From Oscillospiraceae bacterium (GTDB lineage: Bacteria; Bacillota; Clostridia; Oscillospirales; Ruminococcaceae): a stretch of DNA of 64,000 nt. A program made the position numbers and the translations under genes. The stretch spans positions 62,001-126,000 of the forward strand of contig JAJQGB010000007.1 in the NCBI GenBank assembly GCA_021200775.1. Direction: 5' to 3'. The notes beneath the pieces were generated by a model. That model had not been told where the DNA came from and ran no database searches. It saw only the letters and a list, made by a program, of their open reading frames with translations. Within the stretch, counting starts at the first letter, position 1, and the number at the start of each line of letters is the position of its first letter. Shown piece by piece: positions 1-7,929 of the stretch.

Positions 1-2
1 GT

Positions 3-107
3 CACAACCTCACCCTCTGCGTCTGGGAAGGAAACGATAGCGCTAAGGCGTTTTATGACAAGATGGGGATGGGCGTGCAGAGGACGGTCAGGGAGACGAT
101 ATTGTAA
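3..107 (+). CDS. GNAT acetyltransferase, C-terminal fragment
   Basis: The window opens inside a reading frame that runs 34 codons to a TAA stop. The visible tail contains L-x-V-x-x-x-N-x-x-A-x-x-F-Y-x-K-x-G-M, the C-terminal signature of GNAT N-acetyltransferases (the Asn-Ala-Phe-Tyr helix followed by the Gly-Met/Phe turn). The acetyl-CoA-binding part lies upstream of the window, so the substrate cannot be judged. The family call is fairly safe; the specific function is unknown. It is on the same strand as mreC but separated from it by a repeat-filled gap. Confidence 0.7.
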   Translation, partial: HNLTLCVWEGNDSAKAFYDKMGMGVQRTVRETIL

Positions 108-182
108 ACCCATTGTCGTCTGCGGCGGCTAAAGCCGACTTGGCTGACGCCAAGTCGGCAAGTTCGGCTTCACCGAACTTGC

Positions 183-323
183 ACCCCTCCACCACCGCCT
201 TCGGCGGCGGTCCCCCTCCCCTTGACAGGGGAGGCAATAACATCCTCAGGCAAGAATCTGCGAGAGAAGTAGTTATGGCTCCCCTGACAAGGGGAGCTGG
301 CGCCCGAAGGGCGACTGAGGGGT
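183..323. repeat. Hairpin-rich MITE-like repeat, copy 1
   Basis: Copy of the window's main interspersed repeat. The left arm starts ACCCCTCC, carries a GCC-TTC-GGC hairpin and a CTCCCCTTGACAGGGGAG hairpin. A short centre follows, then an inverted right arm (GGCTCCCCT-n-AGGGGAGC, a GCCC-GAA-GGGC hairpin, GACTGAGGGGT). It is flanked by further perfect hairpins at about 138-180 and 324-372. It fills most of the 290 bp gap before mreC. Reading frames across it are artefacts of the repeat. Confidence 0.85.
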
Positions 324-397
324 GCTATTTCCGGCAACGCCGGAAATAGCTGGCTTGGCAAAGCCAAGCCATAGAGCCCGGAAAGGAGGCAATCCAA

Positions 398-1255
398 ATG
401 AAAGACTTTTTCACCAGCACCAAGTTCAAGGTCATACTTTGTATTGCCGCCTTGATGATTGGGATTATGATTTATGCGGCGGTGGCTTCGGGGAGTGCTG
501 TCAGTTCGGCGTTCGGGACGATTCTGGAGCCGTTCCAGTCGGCTTCGCAGAGCATTTCGACCTGGGTCACGACCAGAATCGACATGTTTGTCAACGCCGG
601 GAAGTATTACGAAGAAAATCAGGCTTTGAAAGAAGAGATTGCCCGCCTCACCGGCGAGATGGCGGACTATGAAACCGTCATGCAGGAGAACGAACAGCTC
701 AGGGAGATGGTGAGTCTCGCTGAGTCTTCCGAAGGAATGGAGTTCTCCGAGCCCTGCAAGGTCATCGGACGTACTGCCAACGACGTCTACGGCTCCTTCT
801 TTATCGACAAGGGCTCCAAAGATGGAATCGAGTATTACGACCCGGTTGTGACGGCAAACGGCTTGGTCGGCTTCGTCACCGAGGTTGAGTATACCTACTC
901 GAAGGTCACAACTATTCTTTCAAGCGACATTTCTATAGGAATTTACTGTGTCGAGACCGGCGAAACCGGGGTCACCGAAGGCTCATACACTCTGGGACTC
1001 AACGGCAAGCTCAGGATGATTTACATTCCGCTTGACTGCGAGATGTCCGAAGGCGACATTGTCGTCACTTCCGGCTATTCAGGGCTCGTCCCGAACGGAC
1101 TTATTGTCGGCACTGTCGGAGAGACGGAGATTACCGCAAGCGGACTTTCCCGGACGGCTGTCATCACACCGACCGTCGACCCGGACGAACTGACGAGCGT
1201 CTACGTCATCGTCGATTTCGAGGGAAAGGGCAGTGGCTATGAAGATTCAGAGTAA
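398..1255 (+). CDS. mreC: Rod shape-determining protein MreC
   Basis: MreC is the bitopic scaffold of the elongasome: it links MreB and MreD to peptidoglycan synthases outside the membrane. The 285-residue product has a short basic cytoplasmic start, one membrane segment at about residues 10-30, a coiled coil at about 66-103 rich in Glu/Gln/Leu, and then the beta-rich MreC domain with motifs such as D-x-G-S-x-D-G-I and P-x-G-L-x-V-G-x-V. Length matches the family. An AGGAGG ribosome site sits nine bases before the ATG. The next gene, mreD, overlaps its end, as usual. mreB is not adjacent here; it lies about 20 kb downstream. Confidence 0.95.
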   Translation: MKDFFTSTKFKVILCIAALMIGIMIYAAVASGSAVSSAFGTILEPFQSASQSISTWVTTRIDMFVNAGKYYEENQALKEEIARLTGEMADYETVMQENEQLREMVSLAESSEGMEFSEPCKVIGRTANDVYGSFFIDKGSKDGIEYYDPVVTANGLVGFVTEVEYTYSKVTTILSSDISIGIYCVETGETGVTEGSYTLGLNGKLRMIYIPLDCEMSEGDIVVTSGYSGLVPNGLIVGTVGETEITASGLSRTAVITPTVDPDELTSVYVIVDFEGKGSGYEDSE

Positions 1256-1817
1256 ACCCAAGAGCGCCGGGCTCTCCCAGAACGTGCGAACCGTCCTGAA
1301 ATGGCTGTTCTACGTCTTGACAATGATATTTTTCTACTGCGTGATGGTCTCGGGAAGCGGCAACGGCTCAAAGGCGCTCATGCTCATTCCGTTTGCGACG
1401 GCGATTGCCTGTTATGAGGGAGAGATTCCCGCCGCCGTTATCGGTGCGATTTCGGGAATTTTAATCGACCTTGCAACCGGACAGCTCCTCGGCTTCACCG
1501 GGCTGTATCTTTGCCTGTTCTGCGGGATTATAAGCGGAATGTTCCGCCAGTTCCTCCGCAAAAACATCATAAACTACTTTGCCCTGACCGTCGCAACCTG
1601 CCTTATTTATCTCTACATCGACTACTATTTCTTCTACGTAATCTGGGACTACGAAGGCTATCAGGAGGTCTTGAAGGCGAGACTTATCCCCAGCCATCTG
1701 AAGACGATTGTCTTCTCCCCACTCTGCTACCTGGCGTGCCTGATTGCCGAAAGACTTTCGACCGTCAAACGCAAGCTCGAACTGGAGGAGAAGAGCGAGA
1801 TGGTGGATAGGGTTTGA
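1239..1817 (+). CDS. mreD: Rod shape-determining protein MreD
   Basis: A 192-residue polytopic membrane protein with five or six hydrophobic segments and the MreD-typical D-L-x-x-x-x-x-L-G-x-x-G-L-Y motif near the middle. It works with MreC and MreB in cell elongation. I place the start at the ATG at 1239 because a GAAAGGG ribosome site sits at a good distance; the GTG at 1233 is in frame but only two bases from that site. The start overlaps the end of mreC by 17 bp, implying coupled translation. An intrinsic terminator follows at 1893, so mreCD looks like a two-gene unit. Confidence 0.9.
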   Translation: MKIQSKPKSAGLSQNVRTVLKWLFYVLTMIFFYCVMVSGSGNGSKALMLIPFATAIACYEGEIPAAVIGAISGILIDLATGQLLGFTGLYLCLFCGIISGMFRQFLRKNIINYFALTVATCLIYLYIDYYFFYVIWDYEGYQEVLKARLIPSHLKTIVFSPLCYLACLIAERLSTVKRKLELEEKSEMVDRV

Positions 1818-1892
1818 TTGCAATTCCCTCAGTCAAAATGTTTTATAATCTCCCCAAAAATGCCCGGTTTTATGTGCATAAGGGAGTAATTT

Positions 1893-1925
1893 TGCAAGTT
1901 CAGATTAAAAGAACTTGCATTTTTT
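1893..1925 (+). terminator. Intrinsic terminator after mreCD
   Basis: A perfect 9-bp stem (TGCAAGTTC, 1893-1901, against GAACTTGCA, 1911-1919) with a 9-nt A-rich loop is followed at once by six T residues. The right arm also forms the -35 box of the next promoter. Confidence 0.85.
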
Positions 1926-1943
1926 GTCCCCAGGGAATATAAT
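1915..1943 (+). promoter_or_regulatory. Sigma-A-like promoter for the aminotransferase gene
   Basis: TTGCAT (1915-1920), a 17-bp spacer and TATAAT (1938-1943) lie 33 bp before the ATG at 1976. The -35 box is embedded in the right arm of the mreCD terminator hairpin. Confidence 0.85.
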
Positions 1944-1975
1944 TGTAAGAGTATTATTTTACGGAGGATATTAGT

Positions 1976-3247
1976 ATGAAGCTATCCGAATTTTCAAAAG
2001 ACGAACTTGAAAAGTTTTATAAAGACGAGACTGCGAAGCTGGAGGAGTACAAAGCCCTCGGCTTGAAGCTCGATATGTCAAGAGGCAAGCCGTCGCCCGA
2101 ACAGCTTGACCTTTCCAATGAAATGCTCACCCACTGCCTTGACGGCGACCACATCTCCGAAACAGGCATTGACTGCCGGAACTACGGTGTTTTGGATGGA
2201 ATCTATGAGGCGAAGCGCCTTATGATGCCGATGATGGGCGTCGGAAGATACGAAATCATAATCGGCGGAAATTCGAGCTTACAGCTCATGTATGATACTC
2301 TTGCACGTGCAATGCTCCTCGGCGTCAAGGGAAGCCCGGAGCCCTGGTGCCATAGAAAAACCGTCAAGTGGCTCTGCCCTGCCCCCGGATACGACAGACA
2401 TTTCGCAATCTGCGAGGCGTTTGGAATGGAAATGATAACCGTTCCGATGCTCTCTGACGGGCCCGACATGGACATGGTCGAGAAGCTTGTTTCGGAGGAC
2501 GAGGACATCAAGGGAATCTGGTGTGTCCCGAGGTATGCTAACCCGACGGGTGTCGTCTATTCGGACGAAGTCGTAAGAAGGTTTGCGAACCTCAACCCTG
2601 CGGCTCCCGACTTCAGAATCTATTGGGACGACGCCTATTGCGTCCACGACCTCACCGACGAGCACGCAGAAATCCTCAATATTTTGGAAGAGTGCAAAAA
2701 GACCGGCAAGCCGGATATGCCGCTGATTTTCGCTTCGACCTCAAAGATTTCCTTCCCCGGCGGAGGAATCGCCGCAGTCGGCGGAAGCGAGGAGAACATG
2801 GAGTTCATGCGCAAGCAGATGTCCTTCCAGATTATCGGCTACGACAAGCTCAATCAGCTCCGCCACGCCAAATTCTTCGAGGATTACGACGGAATTATGG
2901 AGCACATGAAGAAGCACCGTGCAATCCTGAAGCCGAAGTTCGACCTTGTTGTTGATACTTTGGAGAAAGAGCTCGCCCCGCTCGATATCGGCAGTTGGAG
3001 CAACCCGAAGGGCGGCTATTTCGTCTCGTTCGACGGAATGGAAGGCACAGCTAAGCGTATAGTTTCCCTCTGCAAGGACGCCGGCGTCACAATGACCGGT
3101 GCCGGAGCCTCGTTCCCCTACGGCAAAGACCCGAAGGACACGAATATAAGAATCGCCCCGTCCTATCCTTCCCTCGAAGAACTCGGCAAGGCGATGGAGA
3201 TATTCACCGTTGCCGTGAAGGTGGCATCGGCGGAGAAGATGATGTAA
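1976..3247 (+). CDS. Class I aminotransferase, aspartate type (PF12897-like)
   Basis: A 423-residue PLP enzyme of the fold-type I aminotransferases, closest in pattern to the 'type Ic' aspartate aminotransferase/MocR-like group (Pfam Asp_aminotransf), which transaminates aspartate or related amino acids with 2-oxoglutarate. Visible active-site features are N-P-T-G at 189-192, the W-D-D-A-Y cofactor motif at 217-221, and the PLP lysine K257 in S-T-S-K-I-S-F-P-G-G-G. Length matches the family. A GGAGG ribosome site and a strong promoter precede it, and it appears monocistronic. The exact amino acid substrate is inference. Confidence 0.85.
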   Translation: MKLSEFSKDELEKFYKDETAKLEEYKALGLKLDMSRGKPSPEQLDLSNEMLTHCLDGDHISETGIDCRNYGVLDGIYEAKRLMMPMMGVGRYEIIIGGNSSLQLMYDTLARAMLLGVKGSPEPWCHRKTVKWLCPAPGYDRHFAICEAFGMEMITVPMLSDGPDMDMVEKLVSEDEDIKGIWCVPRYANPTGVVYSDEVVRRFANLNPAAPDFRIYWDDAYCVHDLTDEHAEILNILEECKKTGKPDMPLIFASTSKISFPGGGIAAVGGSEENMEFMRKQMSFQIIGYDKLNQLRHAKFFEDYDGIMEHMKKHRAILKPKFDLVVDTLEKELAPLDIGSWSNPKGGYFVSFDGMEGTAKRIVSLCKDAGVTMTGAGASFPYGKDPKDTNIRIAPSYPSLEELGKAMEIFTVAVKVASAEKMM

Positions 3248-3251
3248 TCGG

Positions 3252-3423
3252 AAACCCCTCCACCACCGCCTTCGGCGGCGGTTCCCCTCCCCTTTCAGGG
3301 GAGGCTTTTTTTGCTTTCATGAAAATTTGTACAGAATACAAAAAGGCTCCCCTGAAAGGGGAGCGCAGAAGTTCGCAAGCGAACTTCGGGAGATTTGCTT
3401 CGCAAACTCCGACTGAGGGGTTT
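3252..3423. repeat. Hairpin-rich MITE-like repeat, copy 2
   Basis: Starts AAACCCCTCC five bases after the aminotransferase stop and ends GAGGGGTTT just before the converging MscS gene, giving 9-bp terminal inverted repeats. Internal hairpins include GCC-TTC-GGC, the CTCCCCT/AGGGGAG pair, and extra stems around GTTCGC-AA-GCGAAC. It lies between two convergent genes and may terminate both. Confidence 0.85.
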
Positions 3424-3440
3424 TTATTTCAGCATGAAAT

Positions 3441-4250
3441 TTATTTCATGTGAACATCCAACTGGCTATACGCCATCTGGACGCCGTGGGCTTTGAAGGT
3501 CTCACGGATTTTTTCATACATGGCGAAGTTGACGTCCCAGTAGTTCTGGCTTTCGACCCAGACGCGGACGGTGTATTCGATGTCCGAAGCGTTGTAGCCA
3601 CTGAGTCTGACGAACGGCTCGGGGTCTCTTAAAATCCTGTCGTCCGCATTGATTGCGTCCATGATTGCCGCCTTGACGTCTTCTGTGGGGGAGTCGTATG
3701 AGGCGGTGAACTTGAAGTCGACACGTCTCTTCGGCTCACGGCTGTAGTTGAGGACGGAAGCGGCGGTTGCGTCGGCATTCGGAATACTGACGACCGTGTT
3801 GTCGATGGTGTCGAGGACGGTGTAGAAGAGCCCGACACTCTTTACCGTTCCGGCTTTTCCGGAGATGTCGACATAGTCACCTACTCCGAACGGCTTTGTT
3901 ATAAGTAAGGTTATCCCCGAGAACAGGTTTGACATGATGTTCTGGACTGAAAGCGAAAGAGCCAGGGTTACGACGCTTAATAATGCTACAAGCGATGTTG
4001 TGGAGATTCCCAGTGCGTCGCAGACGATTATTACGGTCAGAGCCCACAGGAGAATTCTTGCGGCGGTTTTGATGAATCCGCAGATTGTCTTGTCGAGATG
4101 CTTTGCCTTGTCGAGCATCCTGCCGACCAAAGCGTTCAGAATACGCATAACGAGTATGCAGATAACCAGGATTACGATTGCGTTGAGGATTCCGCCGAGG
4201 GTGAATCCCCCGATTCCGAACCCCAGAATGTTTTGTATTGCTTCGAGCAT
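3441..4250 (-). CDS. MscS-family mechanosensitive ion channel
   Basis: A 269-residue small-conductance mechanosensitive channel that releases solutes on hypo-osmotic shock. Three N-terminal hydrophobic segments are visible (about residues 15-40, 60-85 and 90-118). The pore helix contains the family's Q-N-I-x-S-N-x-F-S-G-I motif, followed by the beta domain with F-x-V-G-D-Y-V-D-I and P-N at the usual spacing, and then the cytoplasmic alpha/beta domain. A GGAGG ribosome site lies eight bases upstream of the ATG on the minus strand. It is a single gene convergent with the aminotransferase. Length equals that of canonical MscS. Confidence 0.93.
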   Translation of the reverse strand: MLEAIQNILGFGIGGFTLGGILNAIVILVICILVMRILNALVGRMLDKAKHLDKTICGFIKTAARILLWALTVIIVCDALGISTTSLVALLSVVTLALSLSVQNIMSNLFSGITLLITKPFGVGDYVDISGKAGTVKSVGLFYTVLDTIDNTVVSIPNADATAASVLNYSREPKRRVDFKFTASYDSPTEDVKAAIMDAINADDRILRDPEPFVRLSGYNASDIEYTVRVWVESQNYWDVNFAMYEKIRETFKAHGVQMAYSQLDVHMK

Positions 4251-4374
4251 TTTTTGTACCTCCGTTTGCTTTGGACAAGTGTTGATTTTTACTTTAAATA
4301 TAGTATCACAAATAGGCTCTCATGTCAAGCGTCGCCCCTGCGGGGGTCGGTCGCTACATAATTTAATTTGTCTC

Positions 4375-4403
4375 TTGCAAACTTGCCCGACATCGTGTAT
4401 AAT
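4375..4403 (+). promoter_or_regulatory. Promoter for the lipoprotein gene at 4436
   Basis: TTGCAA (4375-4380), 17 bp, TATAAT (4398-4403). The AGGAGG ribosome site and the ATG follow about 30 bp later. Confidence 0.85.
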
Positions 4404-4435
4404 TAGAGAAGCAAATATCTCAGGAGGTATTATAT

Positions 4436-5878
4436 ATGCGAAAAATATTGGCACTGCTTCTGGCAGGAATTATGATTATAGCGCTCGTGGGCTGTGGCAG
4501 TTCTTCAAGAGAAGTTGTCCAGCTTACGTTTGCAACACAGGATGCCGAGGCTATCCTTGCGGCGGCGGGAATCTTACTCCCCGATGTCGAAGAAACCTCT
4601 GCCGCCGGCACAACAGTAAAATGGTGTGCTTGGTACGACGACATCCAGAACTATTCTGAAGACGAAATCATCAACTCCGGTTACTGGACCTTCCAGGAAA
4701 AGTACGGTTGCACCGTCGAGTGGATTGAGGTTACATGGGACACAAGATTCGATGAGATTGCGAACTATGTTCTTGCATCCAACTCCCCCGACTTCTATCC
4801 CGGACACGACGGAATCTTCCCGATGATGTGCATGAAGGGCGTATTCATGCCGGTCGACGACTATATCGACTACAGCGACCCGCTTTGGGCAGACGTGAAG
4901 GACTATGCAGACAGCTACTATACAATCAAAGGTCTGCACTACACCATGATTTACGACGTCACATTCGGAAATGTCTGCGCCTATAACAGACGTGTTGTTT
5001 CCGAATACGGCTACGACGACCCCGCCGAGCTCTATTATAATGATGAGTGGACATGGGATGTCTTCTATGAGATGTGCCTCGACTTCACCGACGCCGACGA
5101 AGACAGATATGCCCTTGACGGCTGGGGCTATGGCGAAGCTATCATGCGTTCCTGCGGCGAGCTGGTTGTCGTTTATAACACCGAAACCATGCAGTTTGAA
5201 TCAAATGTTGACGCACCGGCTATCGAGCGTGCGGCAAACCTTATGTACGACCTCGCAAAGAACGACTGCCAGTACCCCGTCTGGAACAACGGCTGGTCTA
5301 TAAGAAACAGCGTTGACGGCGGCGGTATGAAGGAAGGACTTTGCCTGTTCTATATCGGCGGCACCTACATGTTCACCGGTCCGGTTGACTCAATCAGTTC
5401 CGTTTGGGGCGATTTGGACGAATTGATGTTCGTTCCGCTTCCTAGAGACGATGACGGCGACGGCGTCTATTATGCTGAAACCACTCCGTCGGCATACGCT
5501 CTTGTCCAGGGCGCCAAGAACCCCGAAGGAGTTGCGCTTCTCGCCGCCTGCATGAGATTCAAGGTTGTCGACCCGACGGTCGTAAATATCGACCGTCAGC
5601 AGTTAGAGACTACATACCTTTGGACTCAGGACATGCTCGAAATGTGGGACCAGTGCTATGACCTCGCCAACAACGGCTCGAAGGTTATCGTTTCCTACTA
5701 CGAAGGCTTGGGCGACAAGCTCAACAACGTAGTTTCCGCCTTGGAGAGCTTCGGTGAAGCCGAAGATCCGACCACCTGGGCTCAGATGAAGGAGACCTAT
5801 TCCGAGCAGATTGACTACTACGTCAACCAGCTGAACGAGACAATCGCATCGTATGATCCGTATAGTTTGAATGAGTAA
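4436..5878 (+). CDS. Extracellular solute-binding lipoprotein (family 1-like)
   Basis: A 480-residue secreted lipoprotein. The signal peptide ends in the lipobox L-V-G-C, so Cys20 should be lipidated and anchor the protein outside the cytoplasmic membrane. The mature part has the layout of family 1 (sugar-type) solute-binding proteins: an N-terminal lobe with F-x-x-K-Y-G-C-x-V-x-W, a W-T-W-D-x-F-Y hinge motif, and late aromatic-rich segments. It has its own promoter and an efficient terminator and no permease or ATPase nearby, so it must share a transporter encoded elsewhere or act alone. The ligand cannot be read from sequence. Confidence 0.8.
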   Translation: MRKILALLLAGIMIIALVGCGSSSREVVQLTFATQDAEAILAAAGILLPDVEETSAAGTTVKWCAWYDDIQNYSEDEIINSGYWTFQEKYGCTVEWIEVTWDTRFDEIANYVLASNSPDFYPGHDGIFPMMCMKGVFMPVDDYIDYSDPLWADVKDYADSYYTIKGLHYTMIYDVTFGNVCAYNRRVVSEYGYDDPAELYYNDEWTWDVFYEMCLDFTDADEDRYALDGWGYGEAIMRSCGELVVVYNTETMQFESNVDAPAIERAANLMYDLAKNDCQYPVWNNGWSIRNSVDGGGMKEGLCLFYIGGTYMFTGPVDSISSVWGDLDELMFVPLPRDDDGDGVYYAETTPSAYALVQGAKNPEGVALLAACMRFKVVDPTVVNIDRQQLETTYLWTQDMLEMWDQCYDLANNGSKVIVSYYEGLGDKLNNVVSALESFGEAEDPTTWAQMKETYSEQIDYYVNQLNETIASYDPYSLNE

Positions 5879-5883
5879 AACAG

Positions 5884-5910
5884 ATGCCTCCCGGAAAGGG
5901 AGGCATTTTT
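5884..5910 (+). terminator. Intrinsic terminator, lipoprotein gene
   Basis: A 9-bp stem (ATGCCTCCC, 5884-5892, with GGGAGGCAT, 5898-5906) and a 5-nt loop are followed by a T-run. It stands between convergent genes. Confidence 0.85.
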
Positions 5911-5914
5911 GCGC

Positions 5915-7204
5915 CTAAAGTGATTTCATCTTCCCCGCCAGATACACCGGCAGATTTGTAATCCCGCCGTTGGTTCTTAGGTTTCGCTTTGAAAATCTGA
6001 TGGCGTGTGCGGGTTGATTATCGGCGACATATTTCTTGAAAGACGGTGCGGATTTGTCCTCGCCGGCTTTTACTTCCACGGGAATAATCTCCGTGCCGTT
6101 CTGGATGACGAAATCAATTTCGCTGTTCTTGTCGGAATAATACCTCGGCTCGACCTCGAACTGCCCTTTCAGCTGTTGCAGGACGTAGTTTTCGGTGAGT
6201 GCGCCCTTGAACTGGTAGTCGGATTTGAGGAGAATCGCACTGTTGTCGATTCCCGCCATGTGTTTGAGAAGCCCTGTGTCGAAGACAAAAAGCTTGAACT
6301 GGTCTAATTTGTCGAACGCCGACAGCGGATGCTCCATCTTCGAGACGTTGTAGACTCGGTTGAGCATCCCCGCTGAGACAAGCCACTCAATGGCTTCCTC
6401 GAAATCCTTTGCCCTGCCGCCTTCACGGACAGCACCATACATAAACTTCTCGTTCGGCTTGGCGAGCTGGGTGACAATGCTTCTGAAGACCATCAGAATC
6501 CGCCCACTGTTGACCTTTCCGCTGTGCTTCGAGAAGTCGTTTTCGTAGACCTCGACAAGCTCACGCTGAATCTGGCTTATCTTCGCCGGGTCTTTGTATT
6601 TAATCCAGGAGTCAACACACTCCGGCATTCCGCCGATTATGAGATAGTTGTTGTAGGCTTCAAGAAGTCGGTTGTGGAAAATCTTTTCAATCTGAGTGCC
6701 AACGCTAATACTATCATAATAGGAGAACAGTGCCGGGTCGACTGCTTCCAGGAACTCATCAAATTTAAGTGGGTATATGTCTAAAAGATTCACCATCCCG
6801 ACGGGATATGACTTCGGCTGAGCCAATAGCGTGCCTAAAAGACTTCCCGCCGCTATCACATGGTACTCGTTCGCCTTTTCTTTGAAGTATTTTAAACTGT
6901 TTAAAGCTTCCGGACACTCCTGAATCTCATCGAAGATAATCAGAGTTTTCCCCGGGAGAATCTTCTCGCCGGCAATAAGCGACAGAAGCTCGATAATACG
7001 TGTCGGGTTCTTGTTCGCCTCGAAGATGGATTTCAGCTCGTCTTCTTCGTCAAAGTTGAAATAGACGTAGCTGTCGTAGTAGTTCTGCCCAAACTCTTTC
7101 ATGAGCCAGGTTTTTCCGACCTGCCGGGCGCCCTTCAGAACAAGCGGCTTGCGGGTCTCACTCGCCTTCCAATTTATCAAATCTTTAATCGCATTTCGCT
7201 TCAA
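5915..7204 (-). CDS. AAA+ ATPase, AAA_14 plus DUF4143 domains
   Basis: A 429-residue P-loop ATPase. The N-terminal AAA_14 part shows Walker A G-A-R-Q-V-G-K-T at 25-32, Walker B L-I-I-F-D-E-I-Q at 88-95, and sensor-like A-A-G-S-L-L-G. The C-terminal DUF4143 part ends with E-I-D-F-V-I-Q, P-V-E-V-K-A-G, a restriction-endonuclease-like (PD-(D/E)xK-type) core. Proteins of this family are very common in gut bacteria and often multi-copy, but their cellular role is not established. A paralogue lies at 52581-53933. The gene is monocistronic on the minus strand, with its own promoter at 7233-7261 and three boxes spaced 33 bp further upstream. Confidence 0.9.
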   Translation of the reverse strand: MKRNAIKDLINWKASETRKPLVLKGARQVGKTWLMKEFGQNYYDSYVYFNFDEEDELKSIFEANKNPTRIIELLSLIAGEKILPGKTLIIFDEIQECPEALNSLKYFKEKANEYHVIAAGSLLGTLLAQPKSYPVGMVNLLDIYPLKFDEFLEAVDPALFSYYDSISVGTQIEKIFHNRLLEAYNNYLIIGGMPECVDSWIKYKDPAKISQIQRELVEVYENDFSKHSGKVNSGRILMVFRSIVTQLAKPNEKFMYGAVREGGRAKDFEEAIEWLVSAGMLNRVYNVSKMEHPLSAFDKLDQFKLFVFDTGLLKHMAGIDNSAILLKSDYQFKGALTENYVLQQLKGQFEVEPRYYSDKNSEIDFVIQNGTEIIPVEVKAGEDKSAPSFKKYVADNQPAHAIRFSKRNLRTNGGITNLPVYLAGKMKSL

Positions 7205-7232
7205 AAAATCACCGCCTATAAGCTTTTATAAT

Positions 7233-7261
7233 AGTATAACACTTTTTCCTCCCTTTTACAA
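7233..7261 (-). promoter_or_regulatory. Promoter of the first DUF4143 ATPase gene
   Basis: On the minus strand: TTGTAA (7256-7261), a 17-bp spacer and TATACT (7233-7238), 28 bp before the start codon. Confidence 0.8.
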
Positions 7262-7330
7262 CCCAAAAATCACATTTTTTCTGAGTTTTTGAGGGTGGAA
7301 AATACATTTTTTGAAAGGAAATTTCTGGTA

Positions 7331-7408
7331 CACGAAAAAGCAACATCAAATCCGCAGAATTTGCACGAAAAAGCAAGTTTGCAAGGCTTGATTTTGCACG
7401 AAAAGGCA
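7331..7408. repeat. Three boxes at exact 33-bp period upstream of DUF4143 ATPase
   Basis: The 12-mer CACGAAAAAGCA (TGCTTTTTCGTG on the gene's strand) begins at 7331, 7364 and 7397, spaced exactly 33 bp. The third copy has one change (AAAAGG). The 21-bp stretches between boxes are not conserved. The array sits 70-150 bp upstream of the ATPase promoter. A similar layout with a different box precedes the paralogue at 52.5 kb. It is probably a protein-binding array; this is inference. Confidence 0.8.
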
Positions 7409-7409
7409 G

Positions 7410-7649
7410 ATTGACGCCTCCTCCATGAATCTCCCCATCCCGAAACTTGCAAAAATCCTGCAAAAGGGCTTGGATTCTTGGCTCATTATGAATTTTTGAA
7501 TCGGGTTGCCGTCATGGTGGACTTTATGTTTTCTTGACAAAGACTTCCATATTCGCTCATTTTTCGGCGGTCGAAATCTTCAAATTGTCCAAAACGGCGT
7601 GAAATTTTCATCACGTTTTTTGCATTATCGCCTAAATTTGCGAGGTCTA
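7410..7649. other. Intergenic stretch with no recognised gene
   Basis: The short minus-strand frames here have no ribosome site and no family resemblance. A TTGACA at about 7534 lacks a good -10 partner. I see nothing else in these 240 bases. Confidence 0.5.
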
Positions 7650-7678
7650 TTGACAAGTGAAGAGAAAAGGCGTATAAT
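7650..7678 (+). promoter_or_regulatory. Consensus promoter of the opp operon leader
   Basis: A perfect TTGACA (7650-7655), 17-bp spacer and TATAAT (7673-7678). Transcription would start near 7685, leaving a leader of about 245 nt before oppA. Confidence 0.9.
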
Positions 7679-7684
7679 GAAACA

Positions 7685-7915
7685 ATCGTGAAGGTAGGGG
7701 CACCCTCTTCTCACCGTGTCGTCACAATCTTGCAGGCGATTTCAGTGATTGAAAAGGCTGAATCTTATCCACGGGGAATACACAGGTGGCGTTGCGGACT
7801 GAACTAAGCGTGGCGTGGCGCCTACATAATAAATAGTGTATTCAAAAAGCACGTCCGGGCGTTGTGCTAGGGACCTGCACAGCAGGTTAAAAAGACGTCC
7901 GCGCGAAATTTATTG
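7685..7915 (+). promoter_or_regulatory. Long structured 5' leader of oppA, candidate cis-regulatory RNA
   Basis: About 230 nt of leader separate a consensus promoter from the oppA ribosome site. Possible structure: GTAGGGGC (7694-7701) can pair with GCGCCTAC (7818-7825) with one mismatch, enclosing about 130 nt. Inside, TTCAG pairs with CTGAA (7741-7762). Downstream is the hairpin ACCTGC-ACA-GCAGGT (7873-7887). The motif ACGTCCGSGCG occurs twice (about 7851 and 7895). It does not match a riboswitch class I can recognise, and no open reading frame fits. That it regulates oppA is inference. Confidence 0.45.
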
Positions 7916-7929
7916 GAGGTAAATACAAC

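Noticed and set aside
113-349. Short frames reading through repeat copies (also around 41.4-41.7, 55.2, 60.8 kb)
   Set aside because: They lie wholly in the hairpin repeat, lack ribosome sites, and encode the repeat's own S-T-T-A-F-G-G-G-P-P-type translation. No gene is supported.
7209-7540. Minus-strand frames upstream of the first DUF4143 ATPase
   Set aside because: They overlap the 33-bp boxes, giving periodic F-V-Q/F-S-C peptides. No ribosome site; the period comes from the DNA boxes.
7764-7773. DnaA box / replication origin in the opp leader
   Set aside because: A single TTATCCACG-like match with no cluster, no AT-rich unwinding region and no dnaA/dnaN nearby.
7780-7800. T-box antiterminator in the opp leader
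   Set aside because: GGTGGCG is only a partial match to the T-box core, with no terminator/antiterminator pair and no amino-acid gene downstream.
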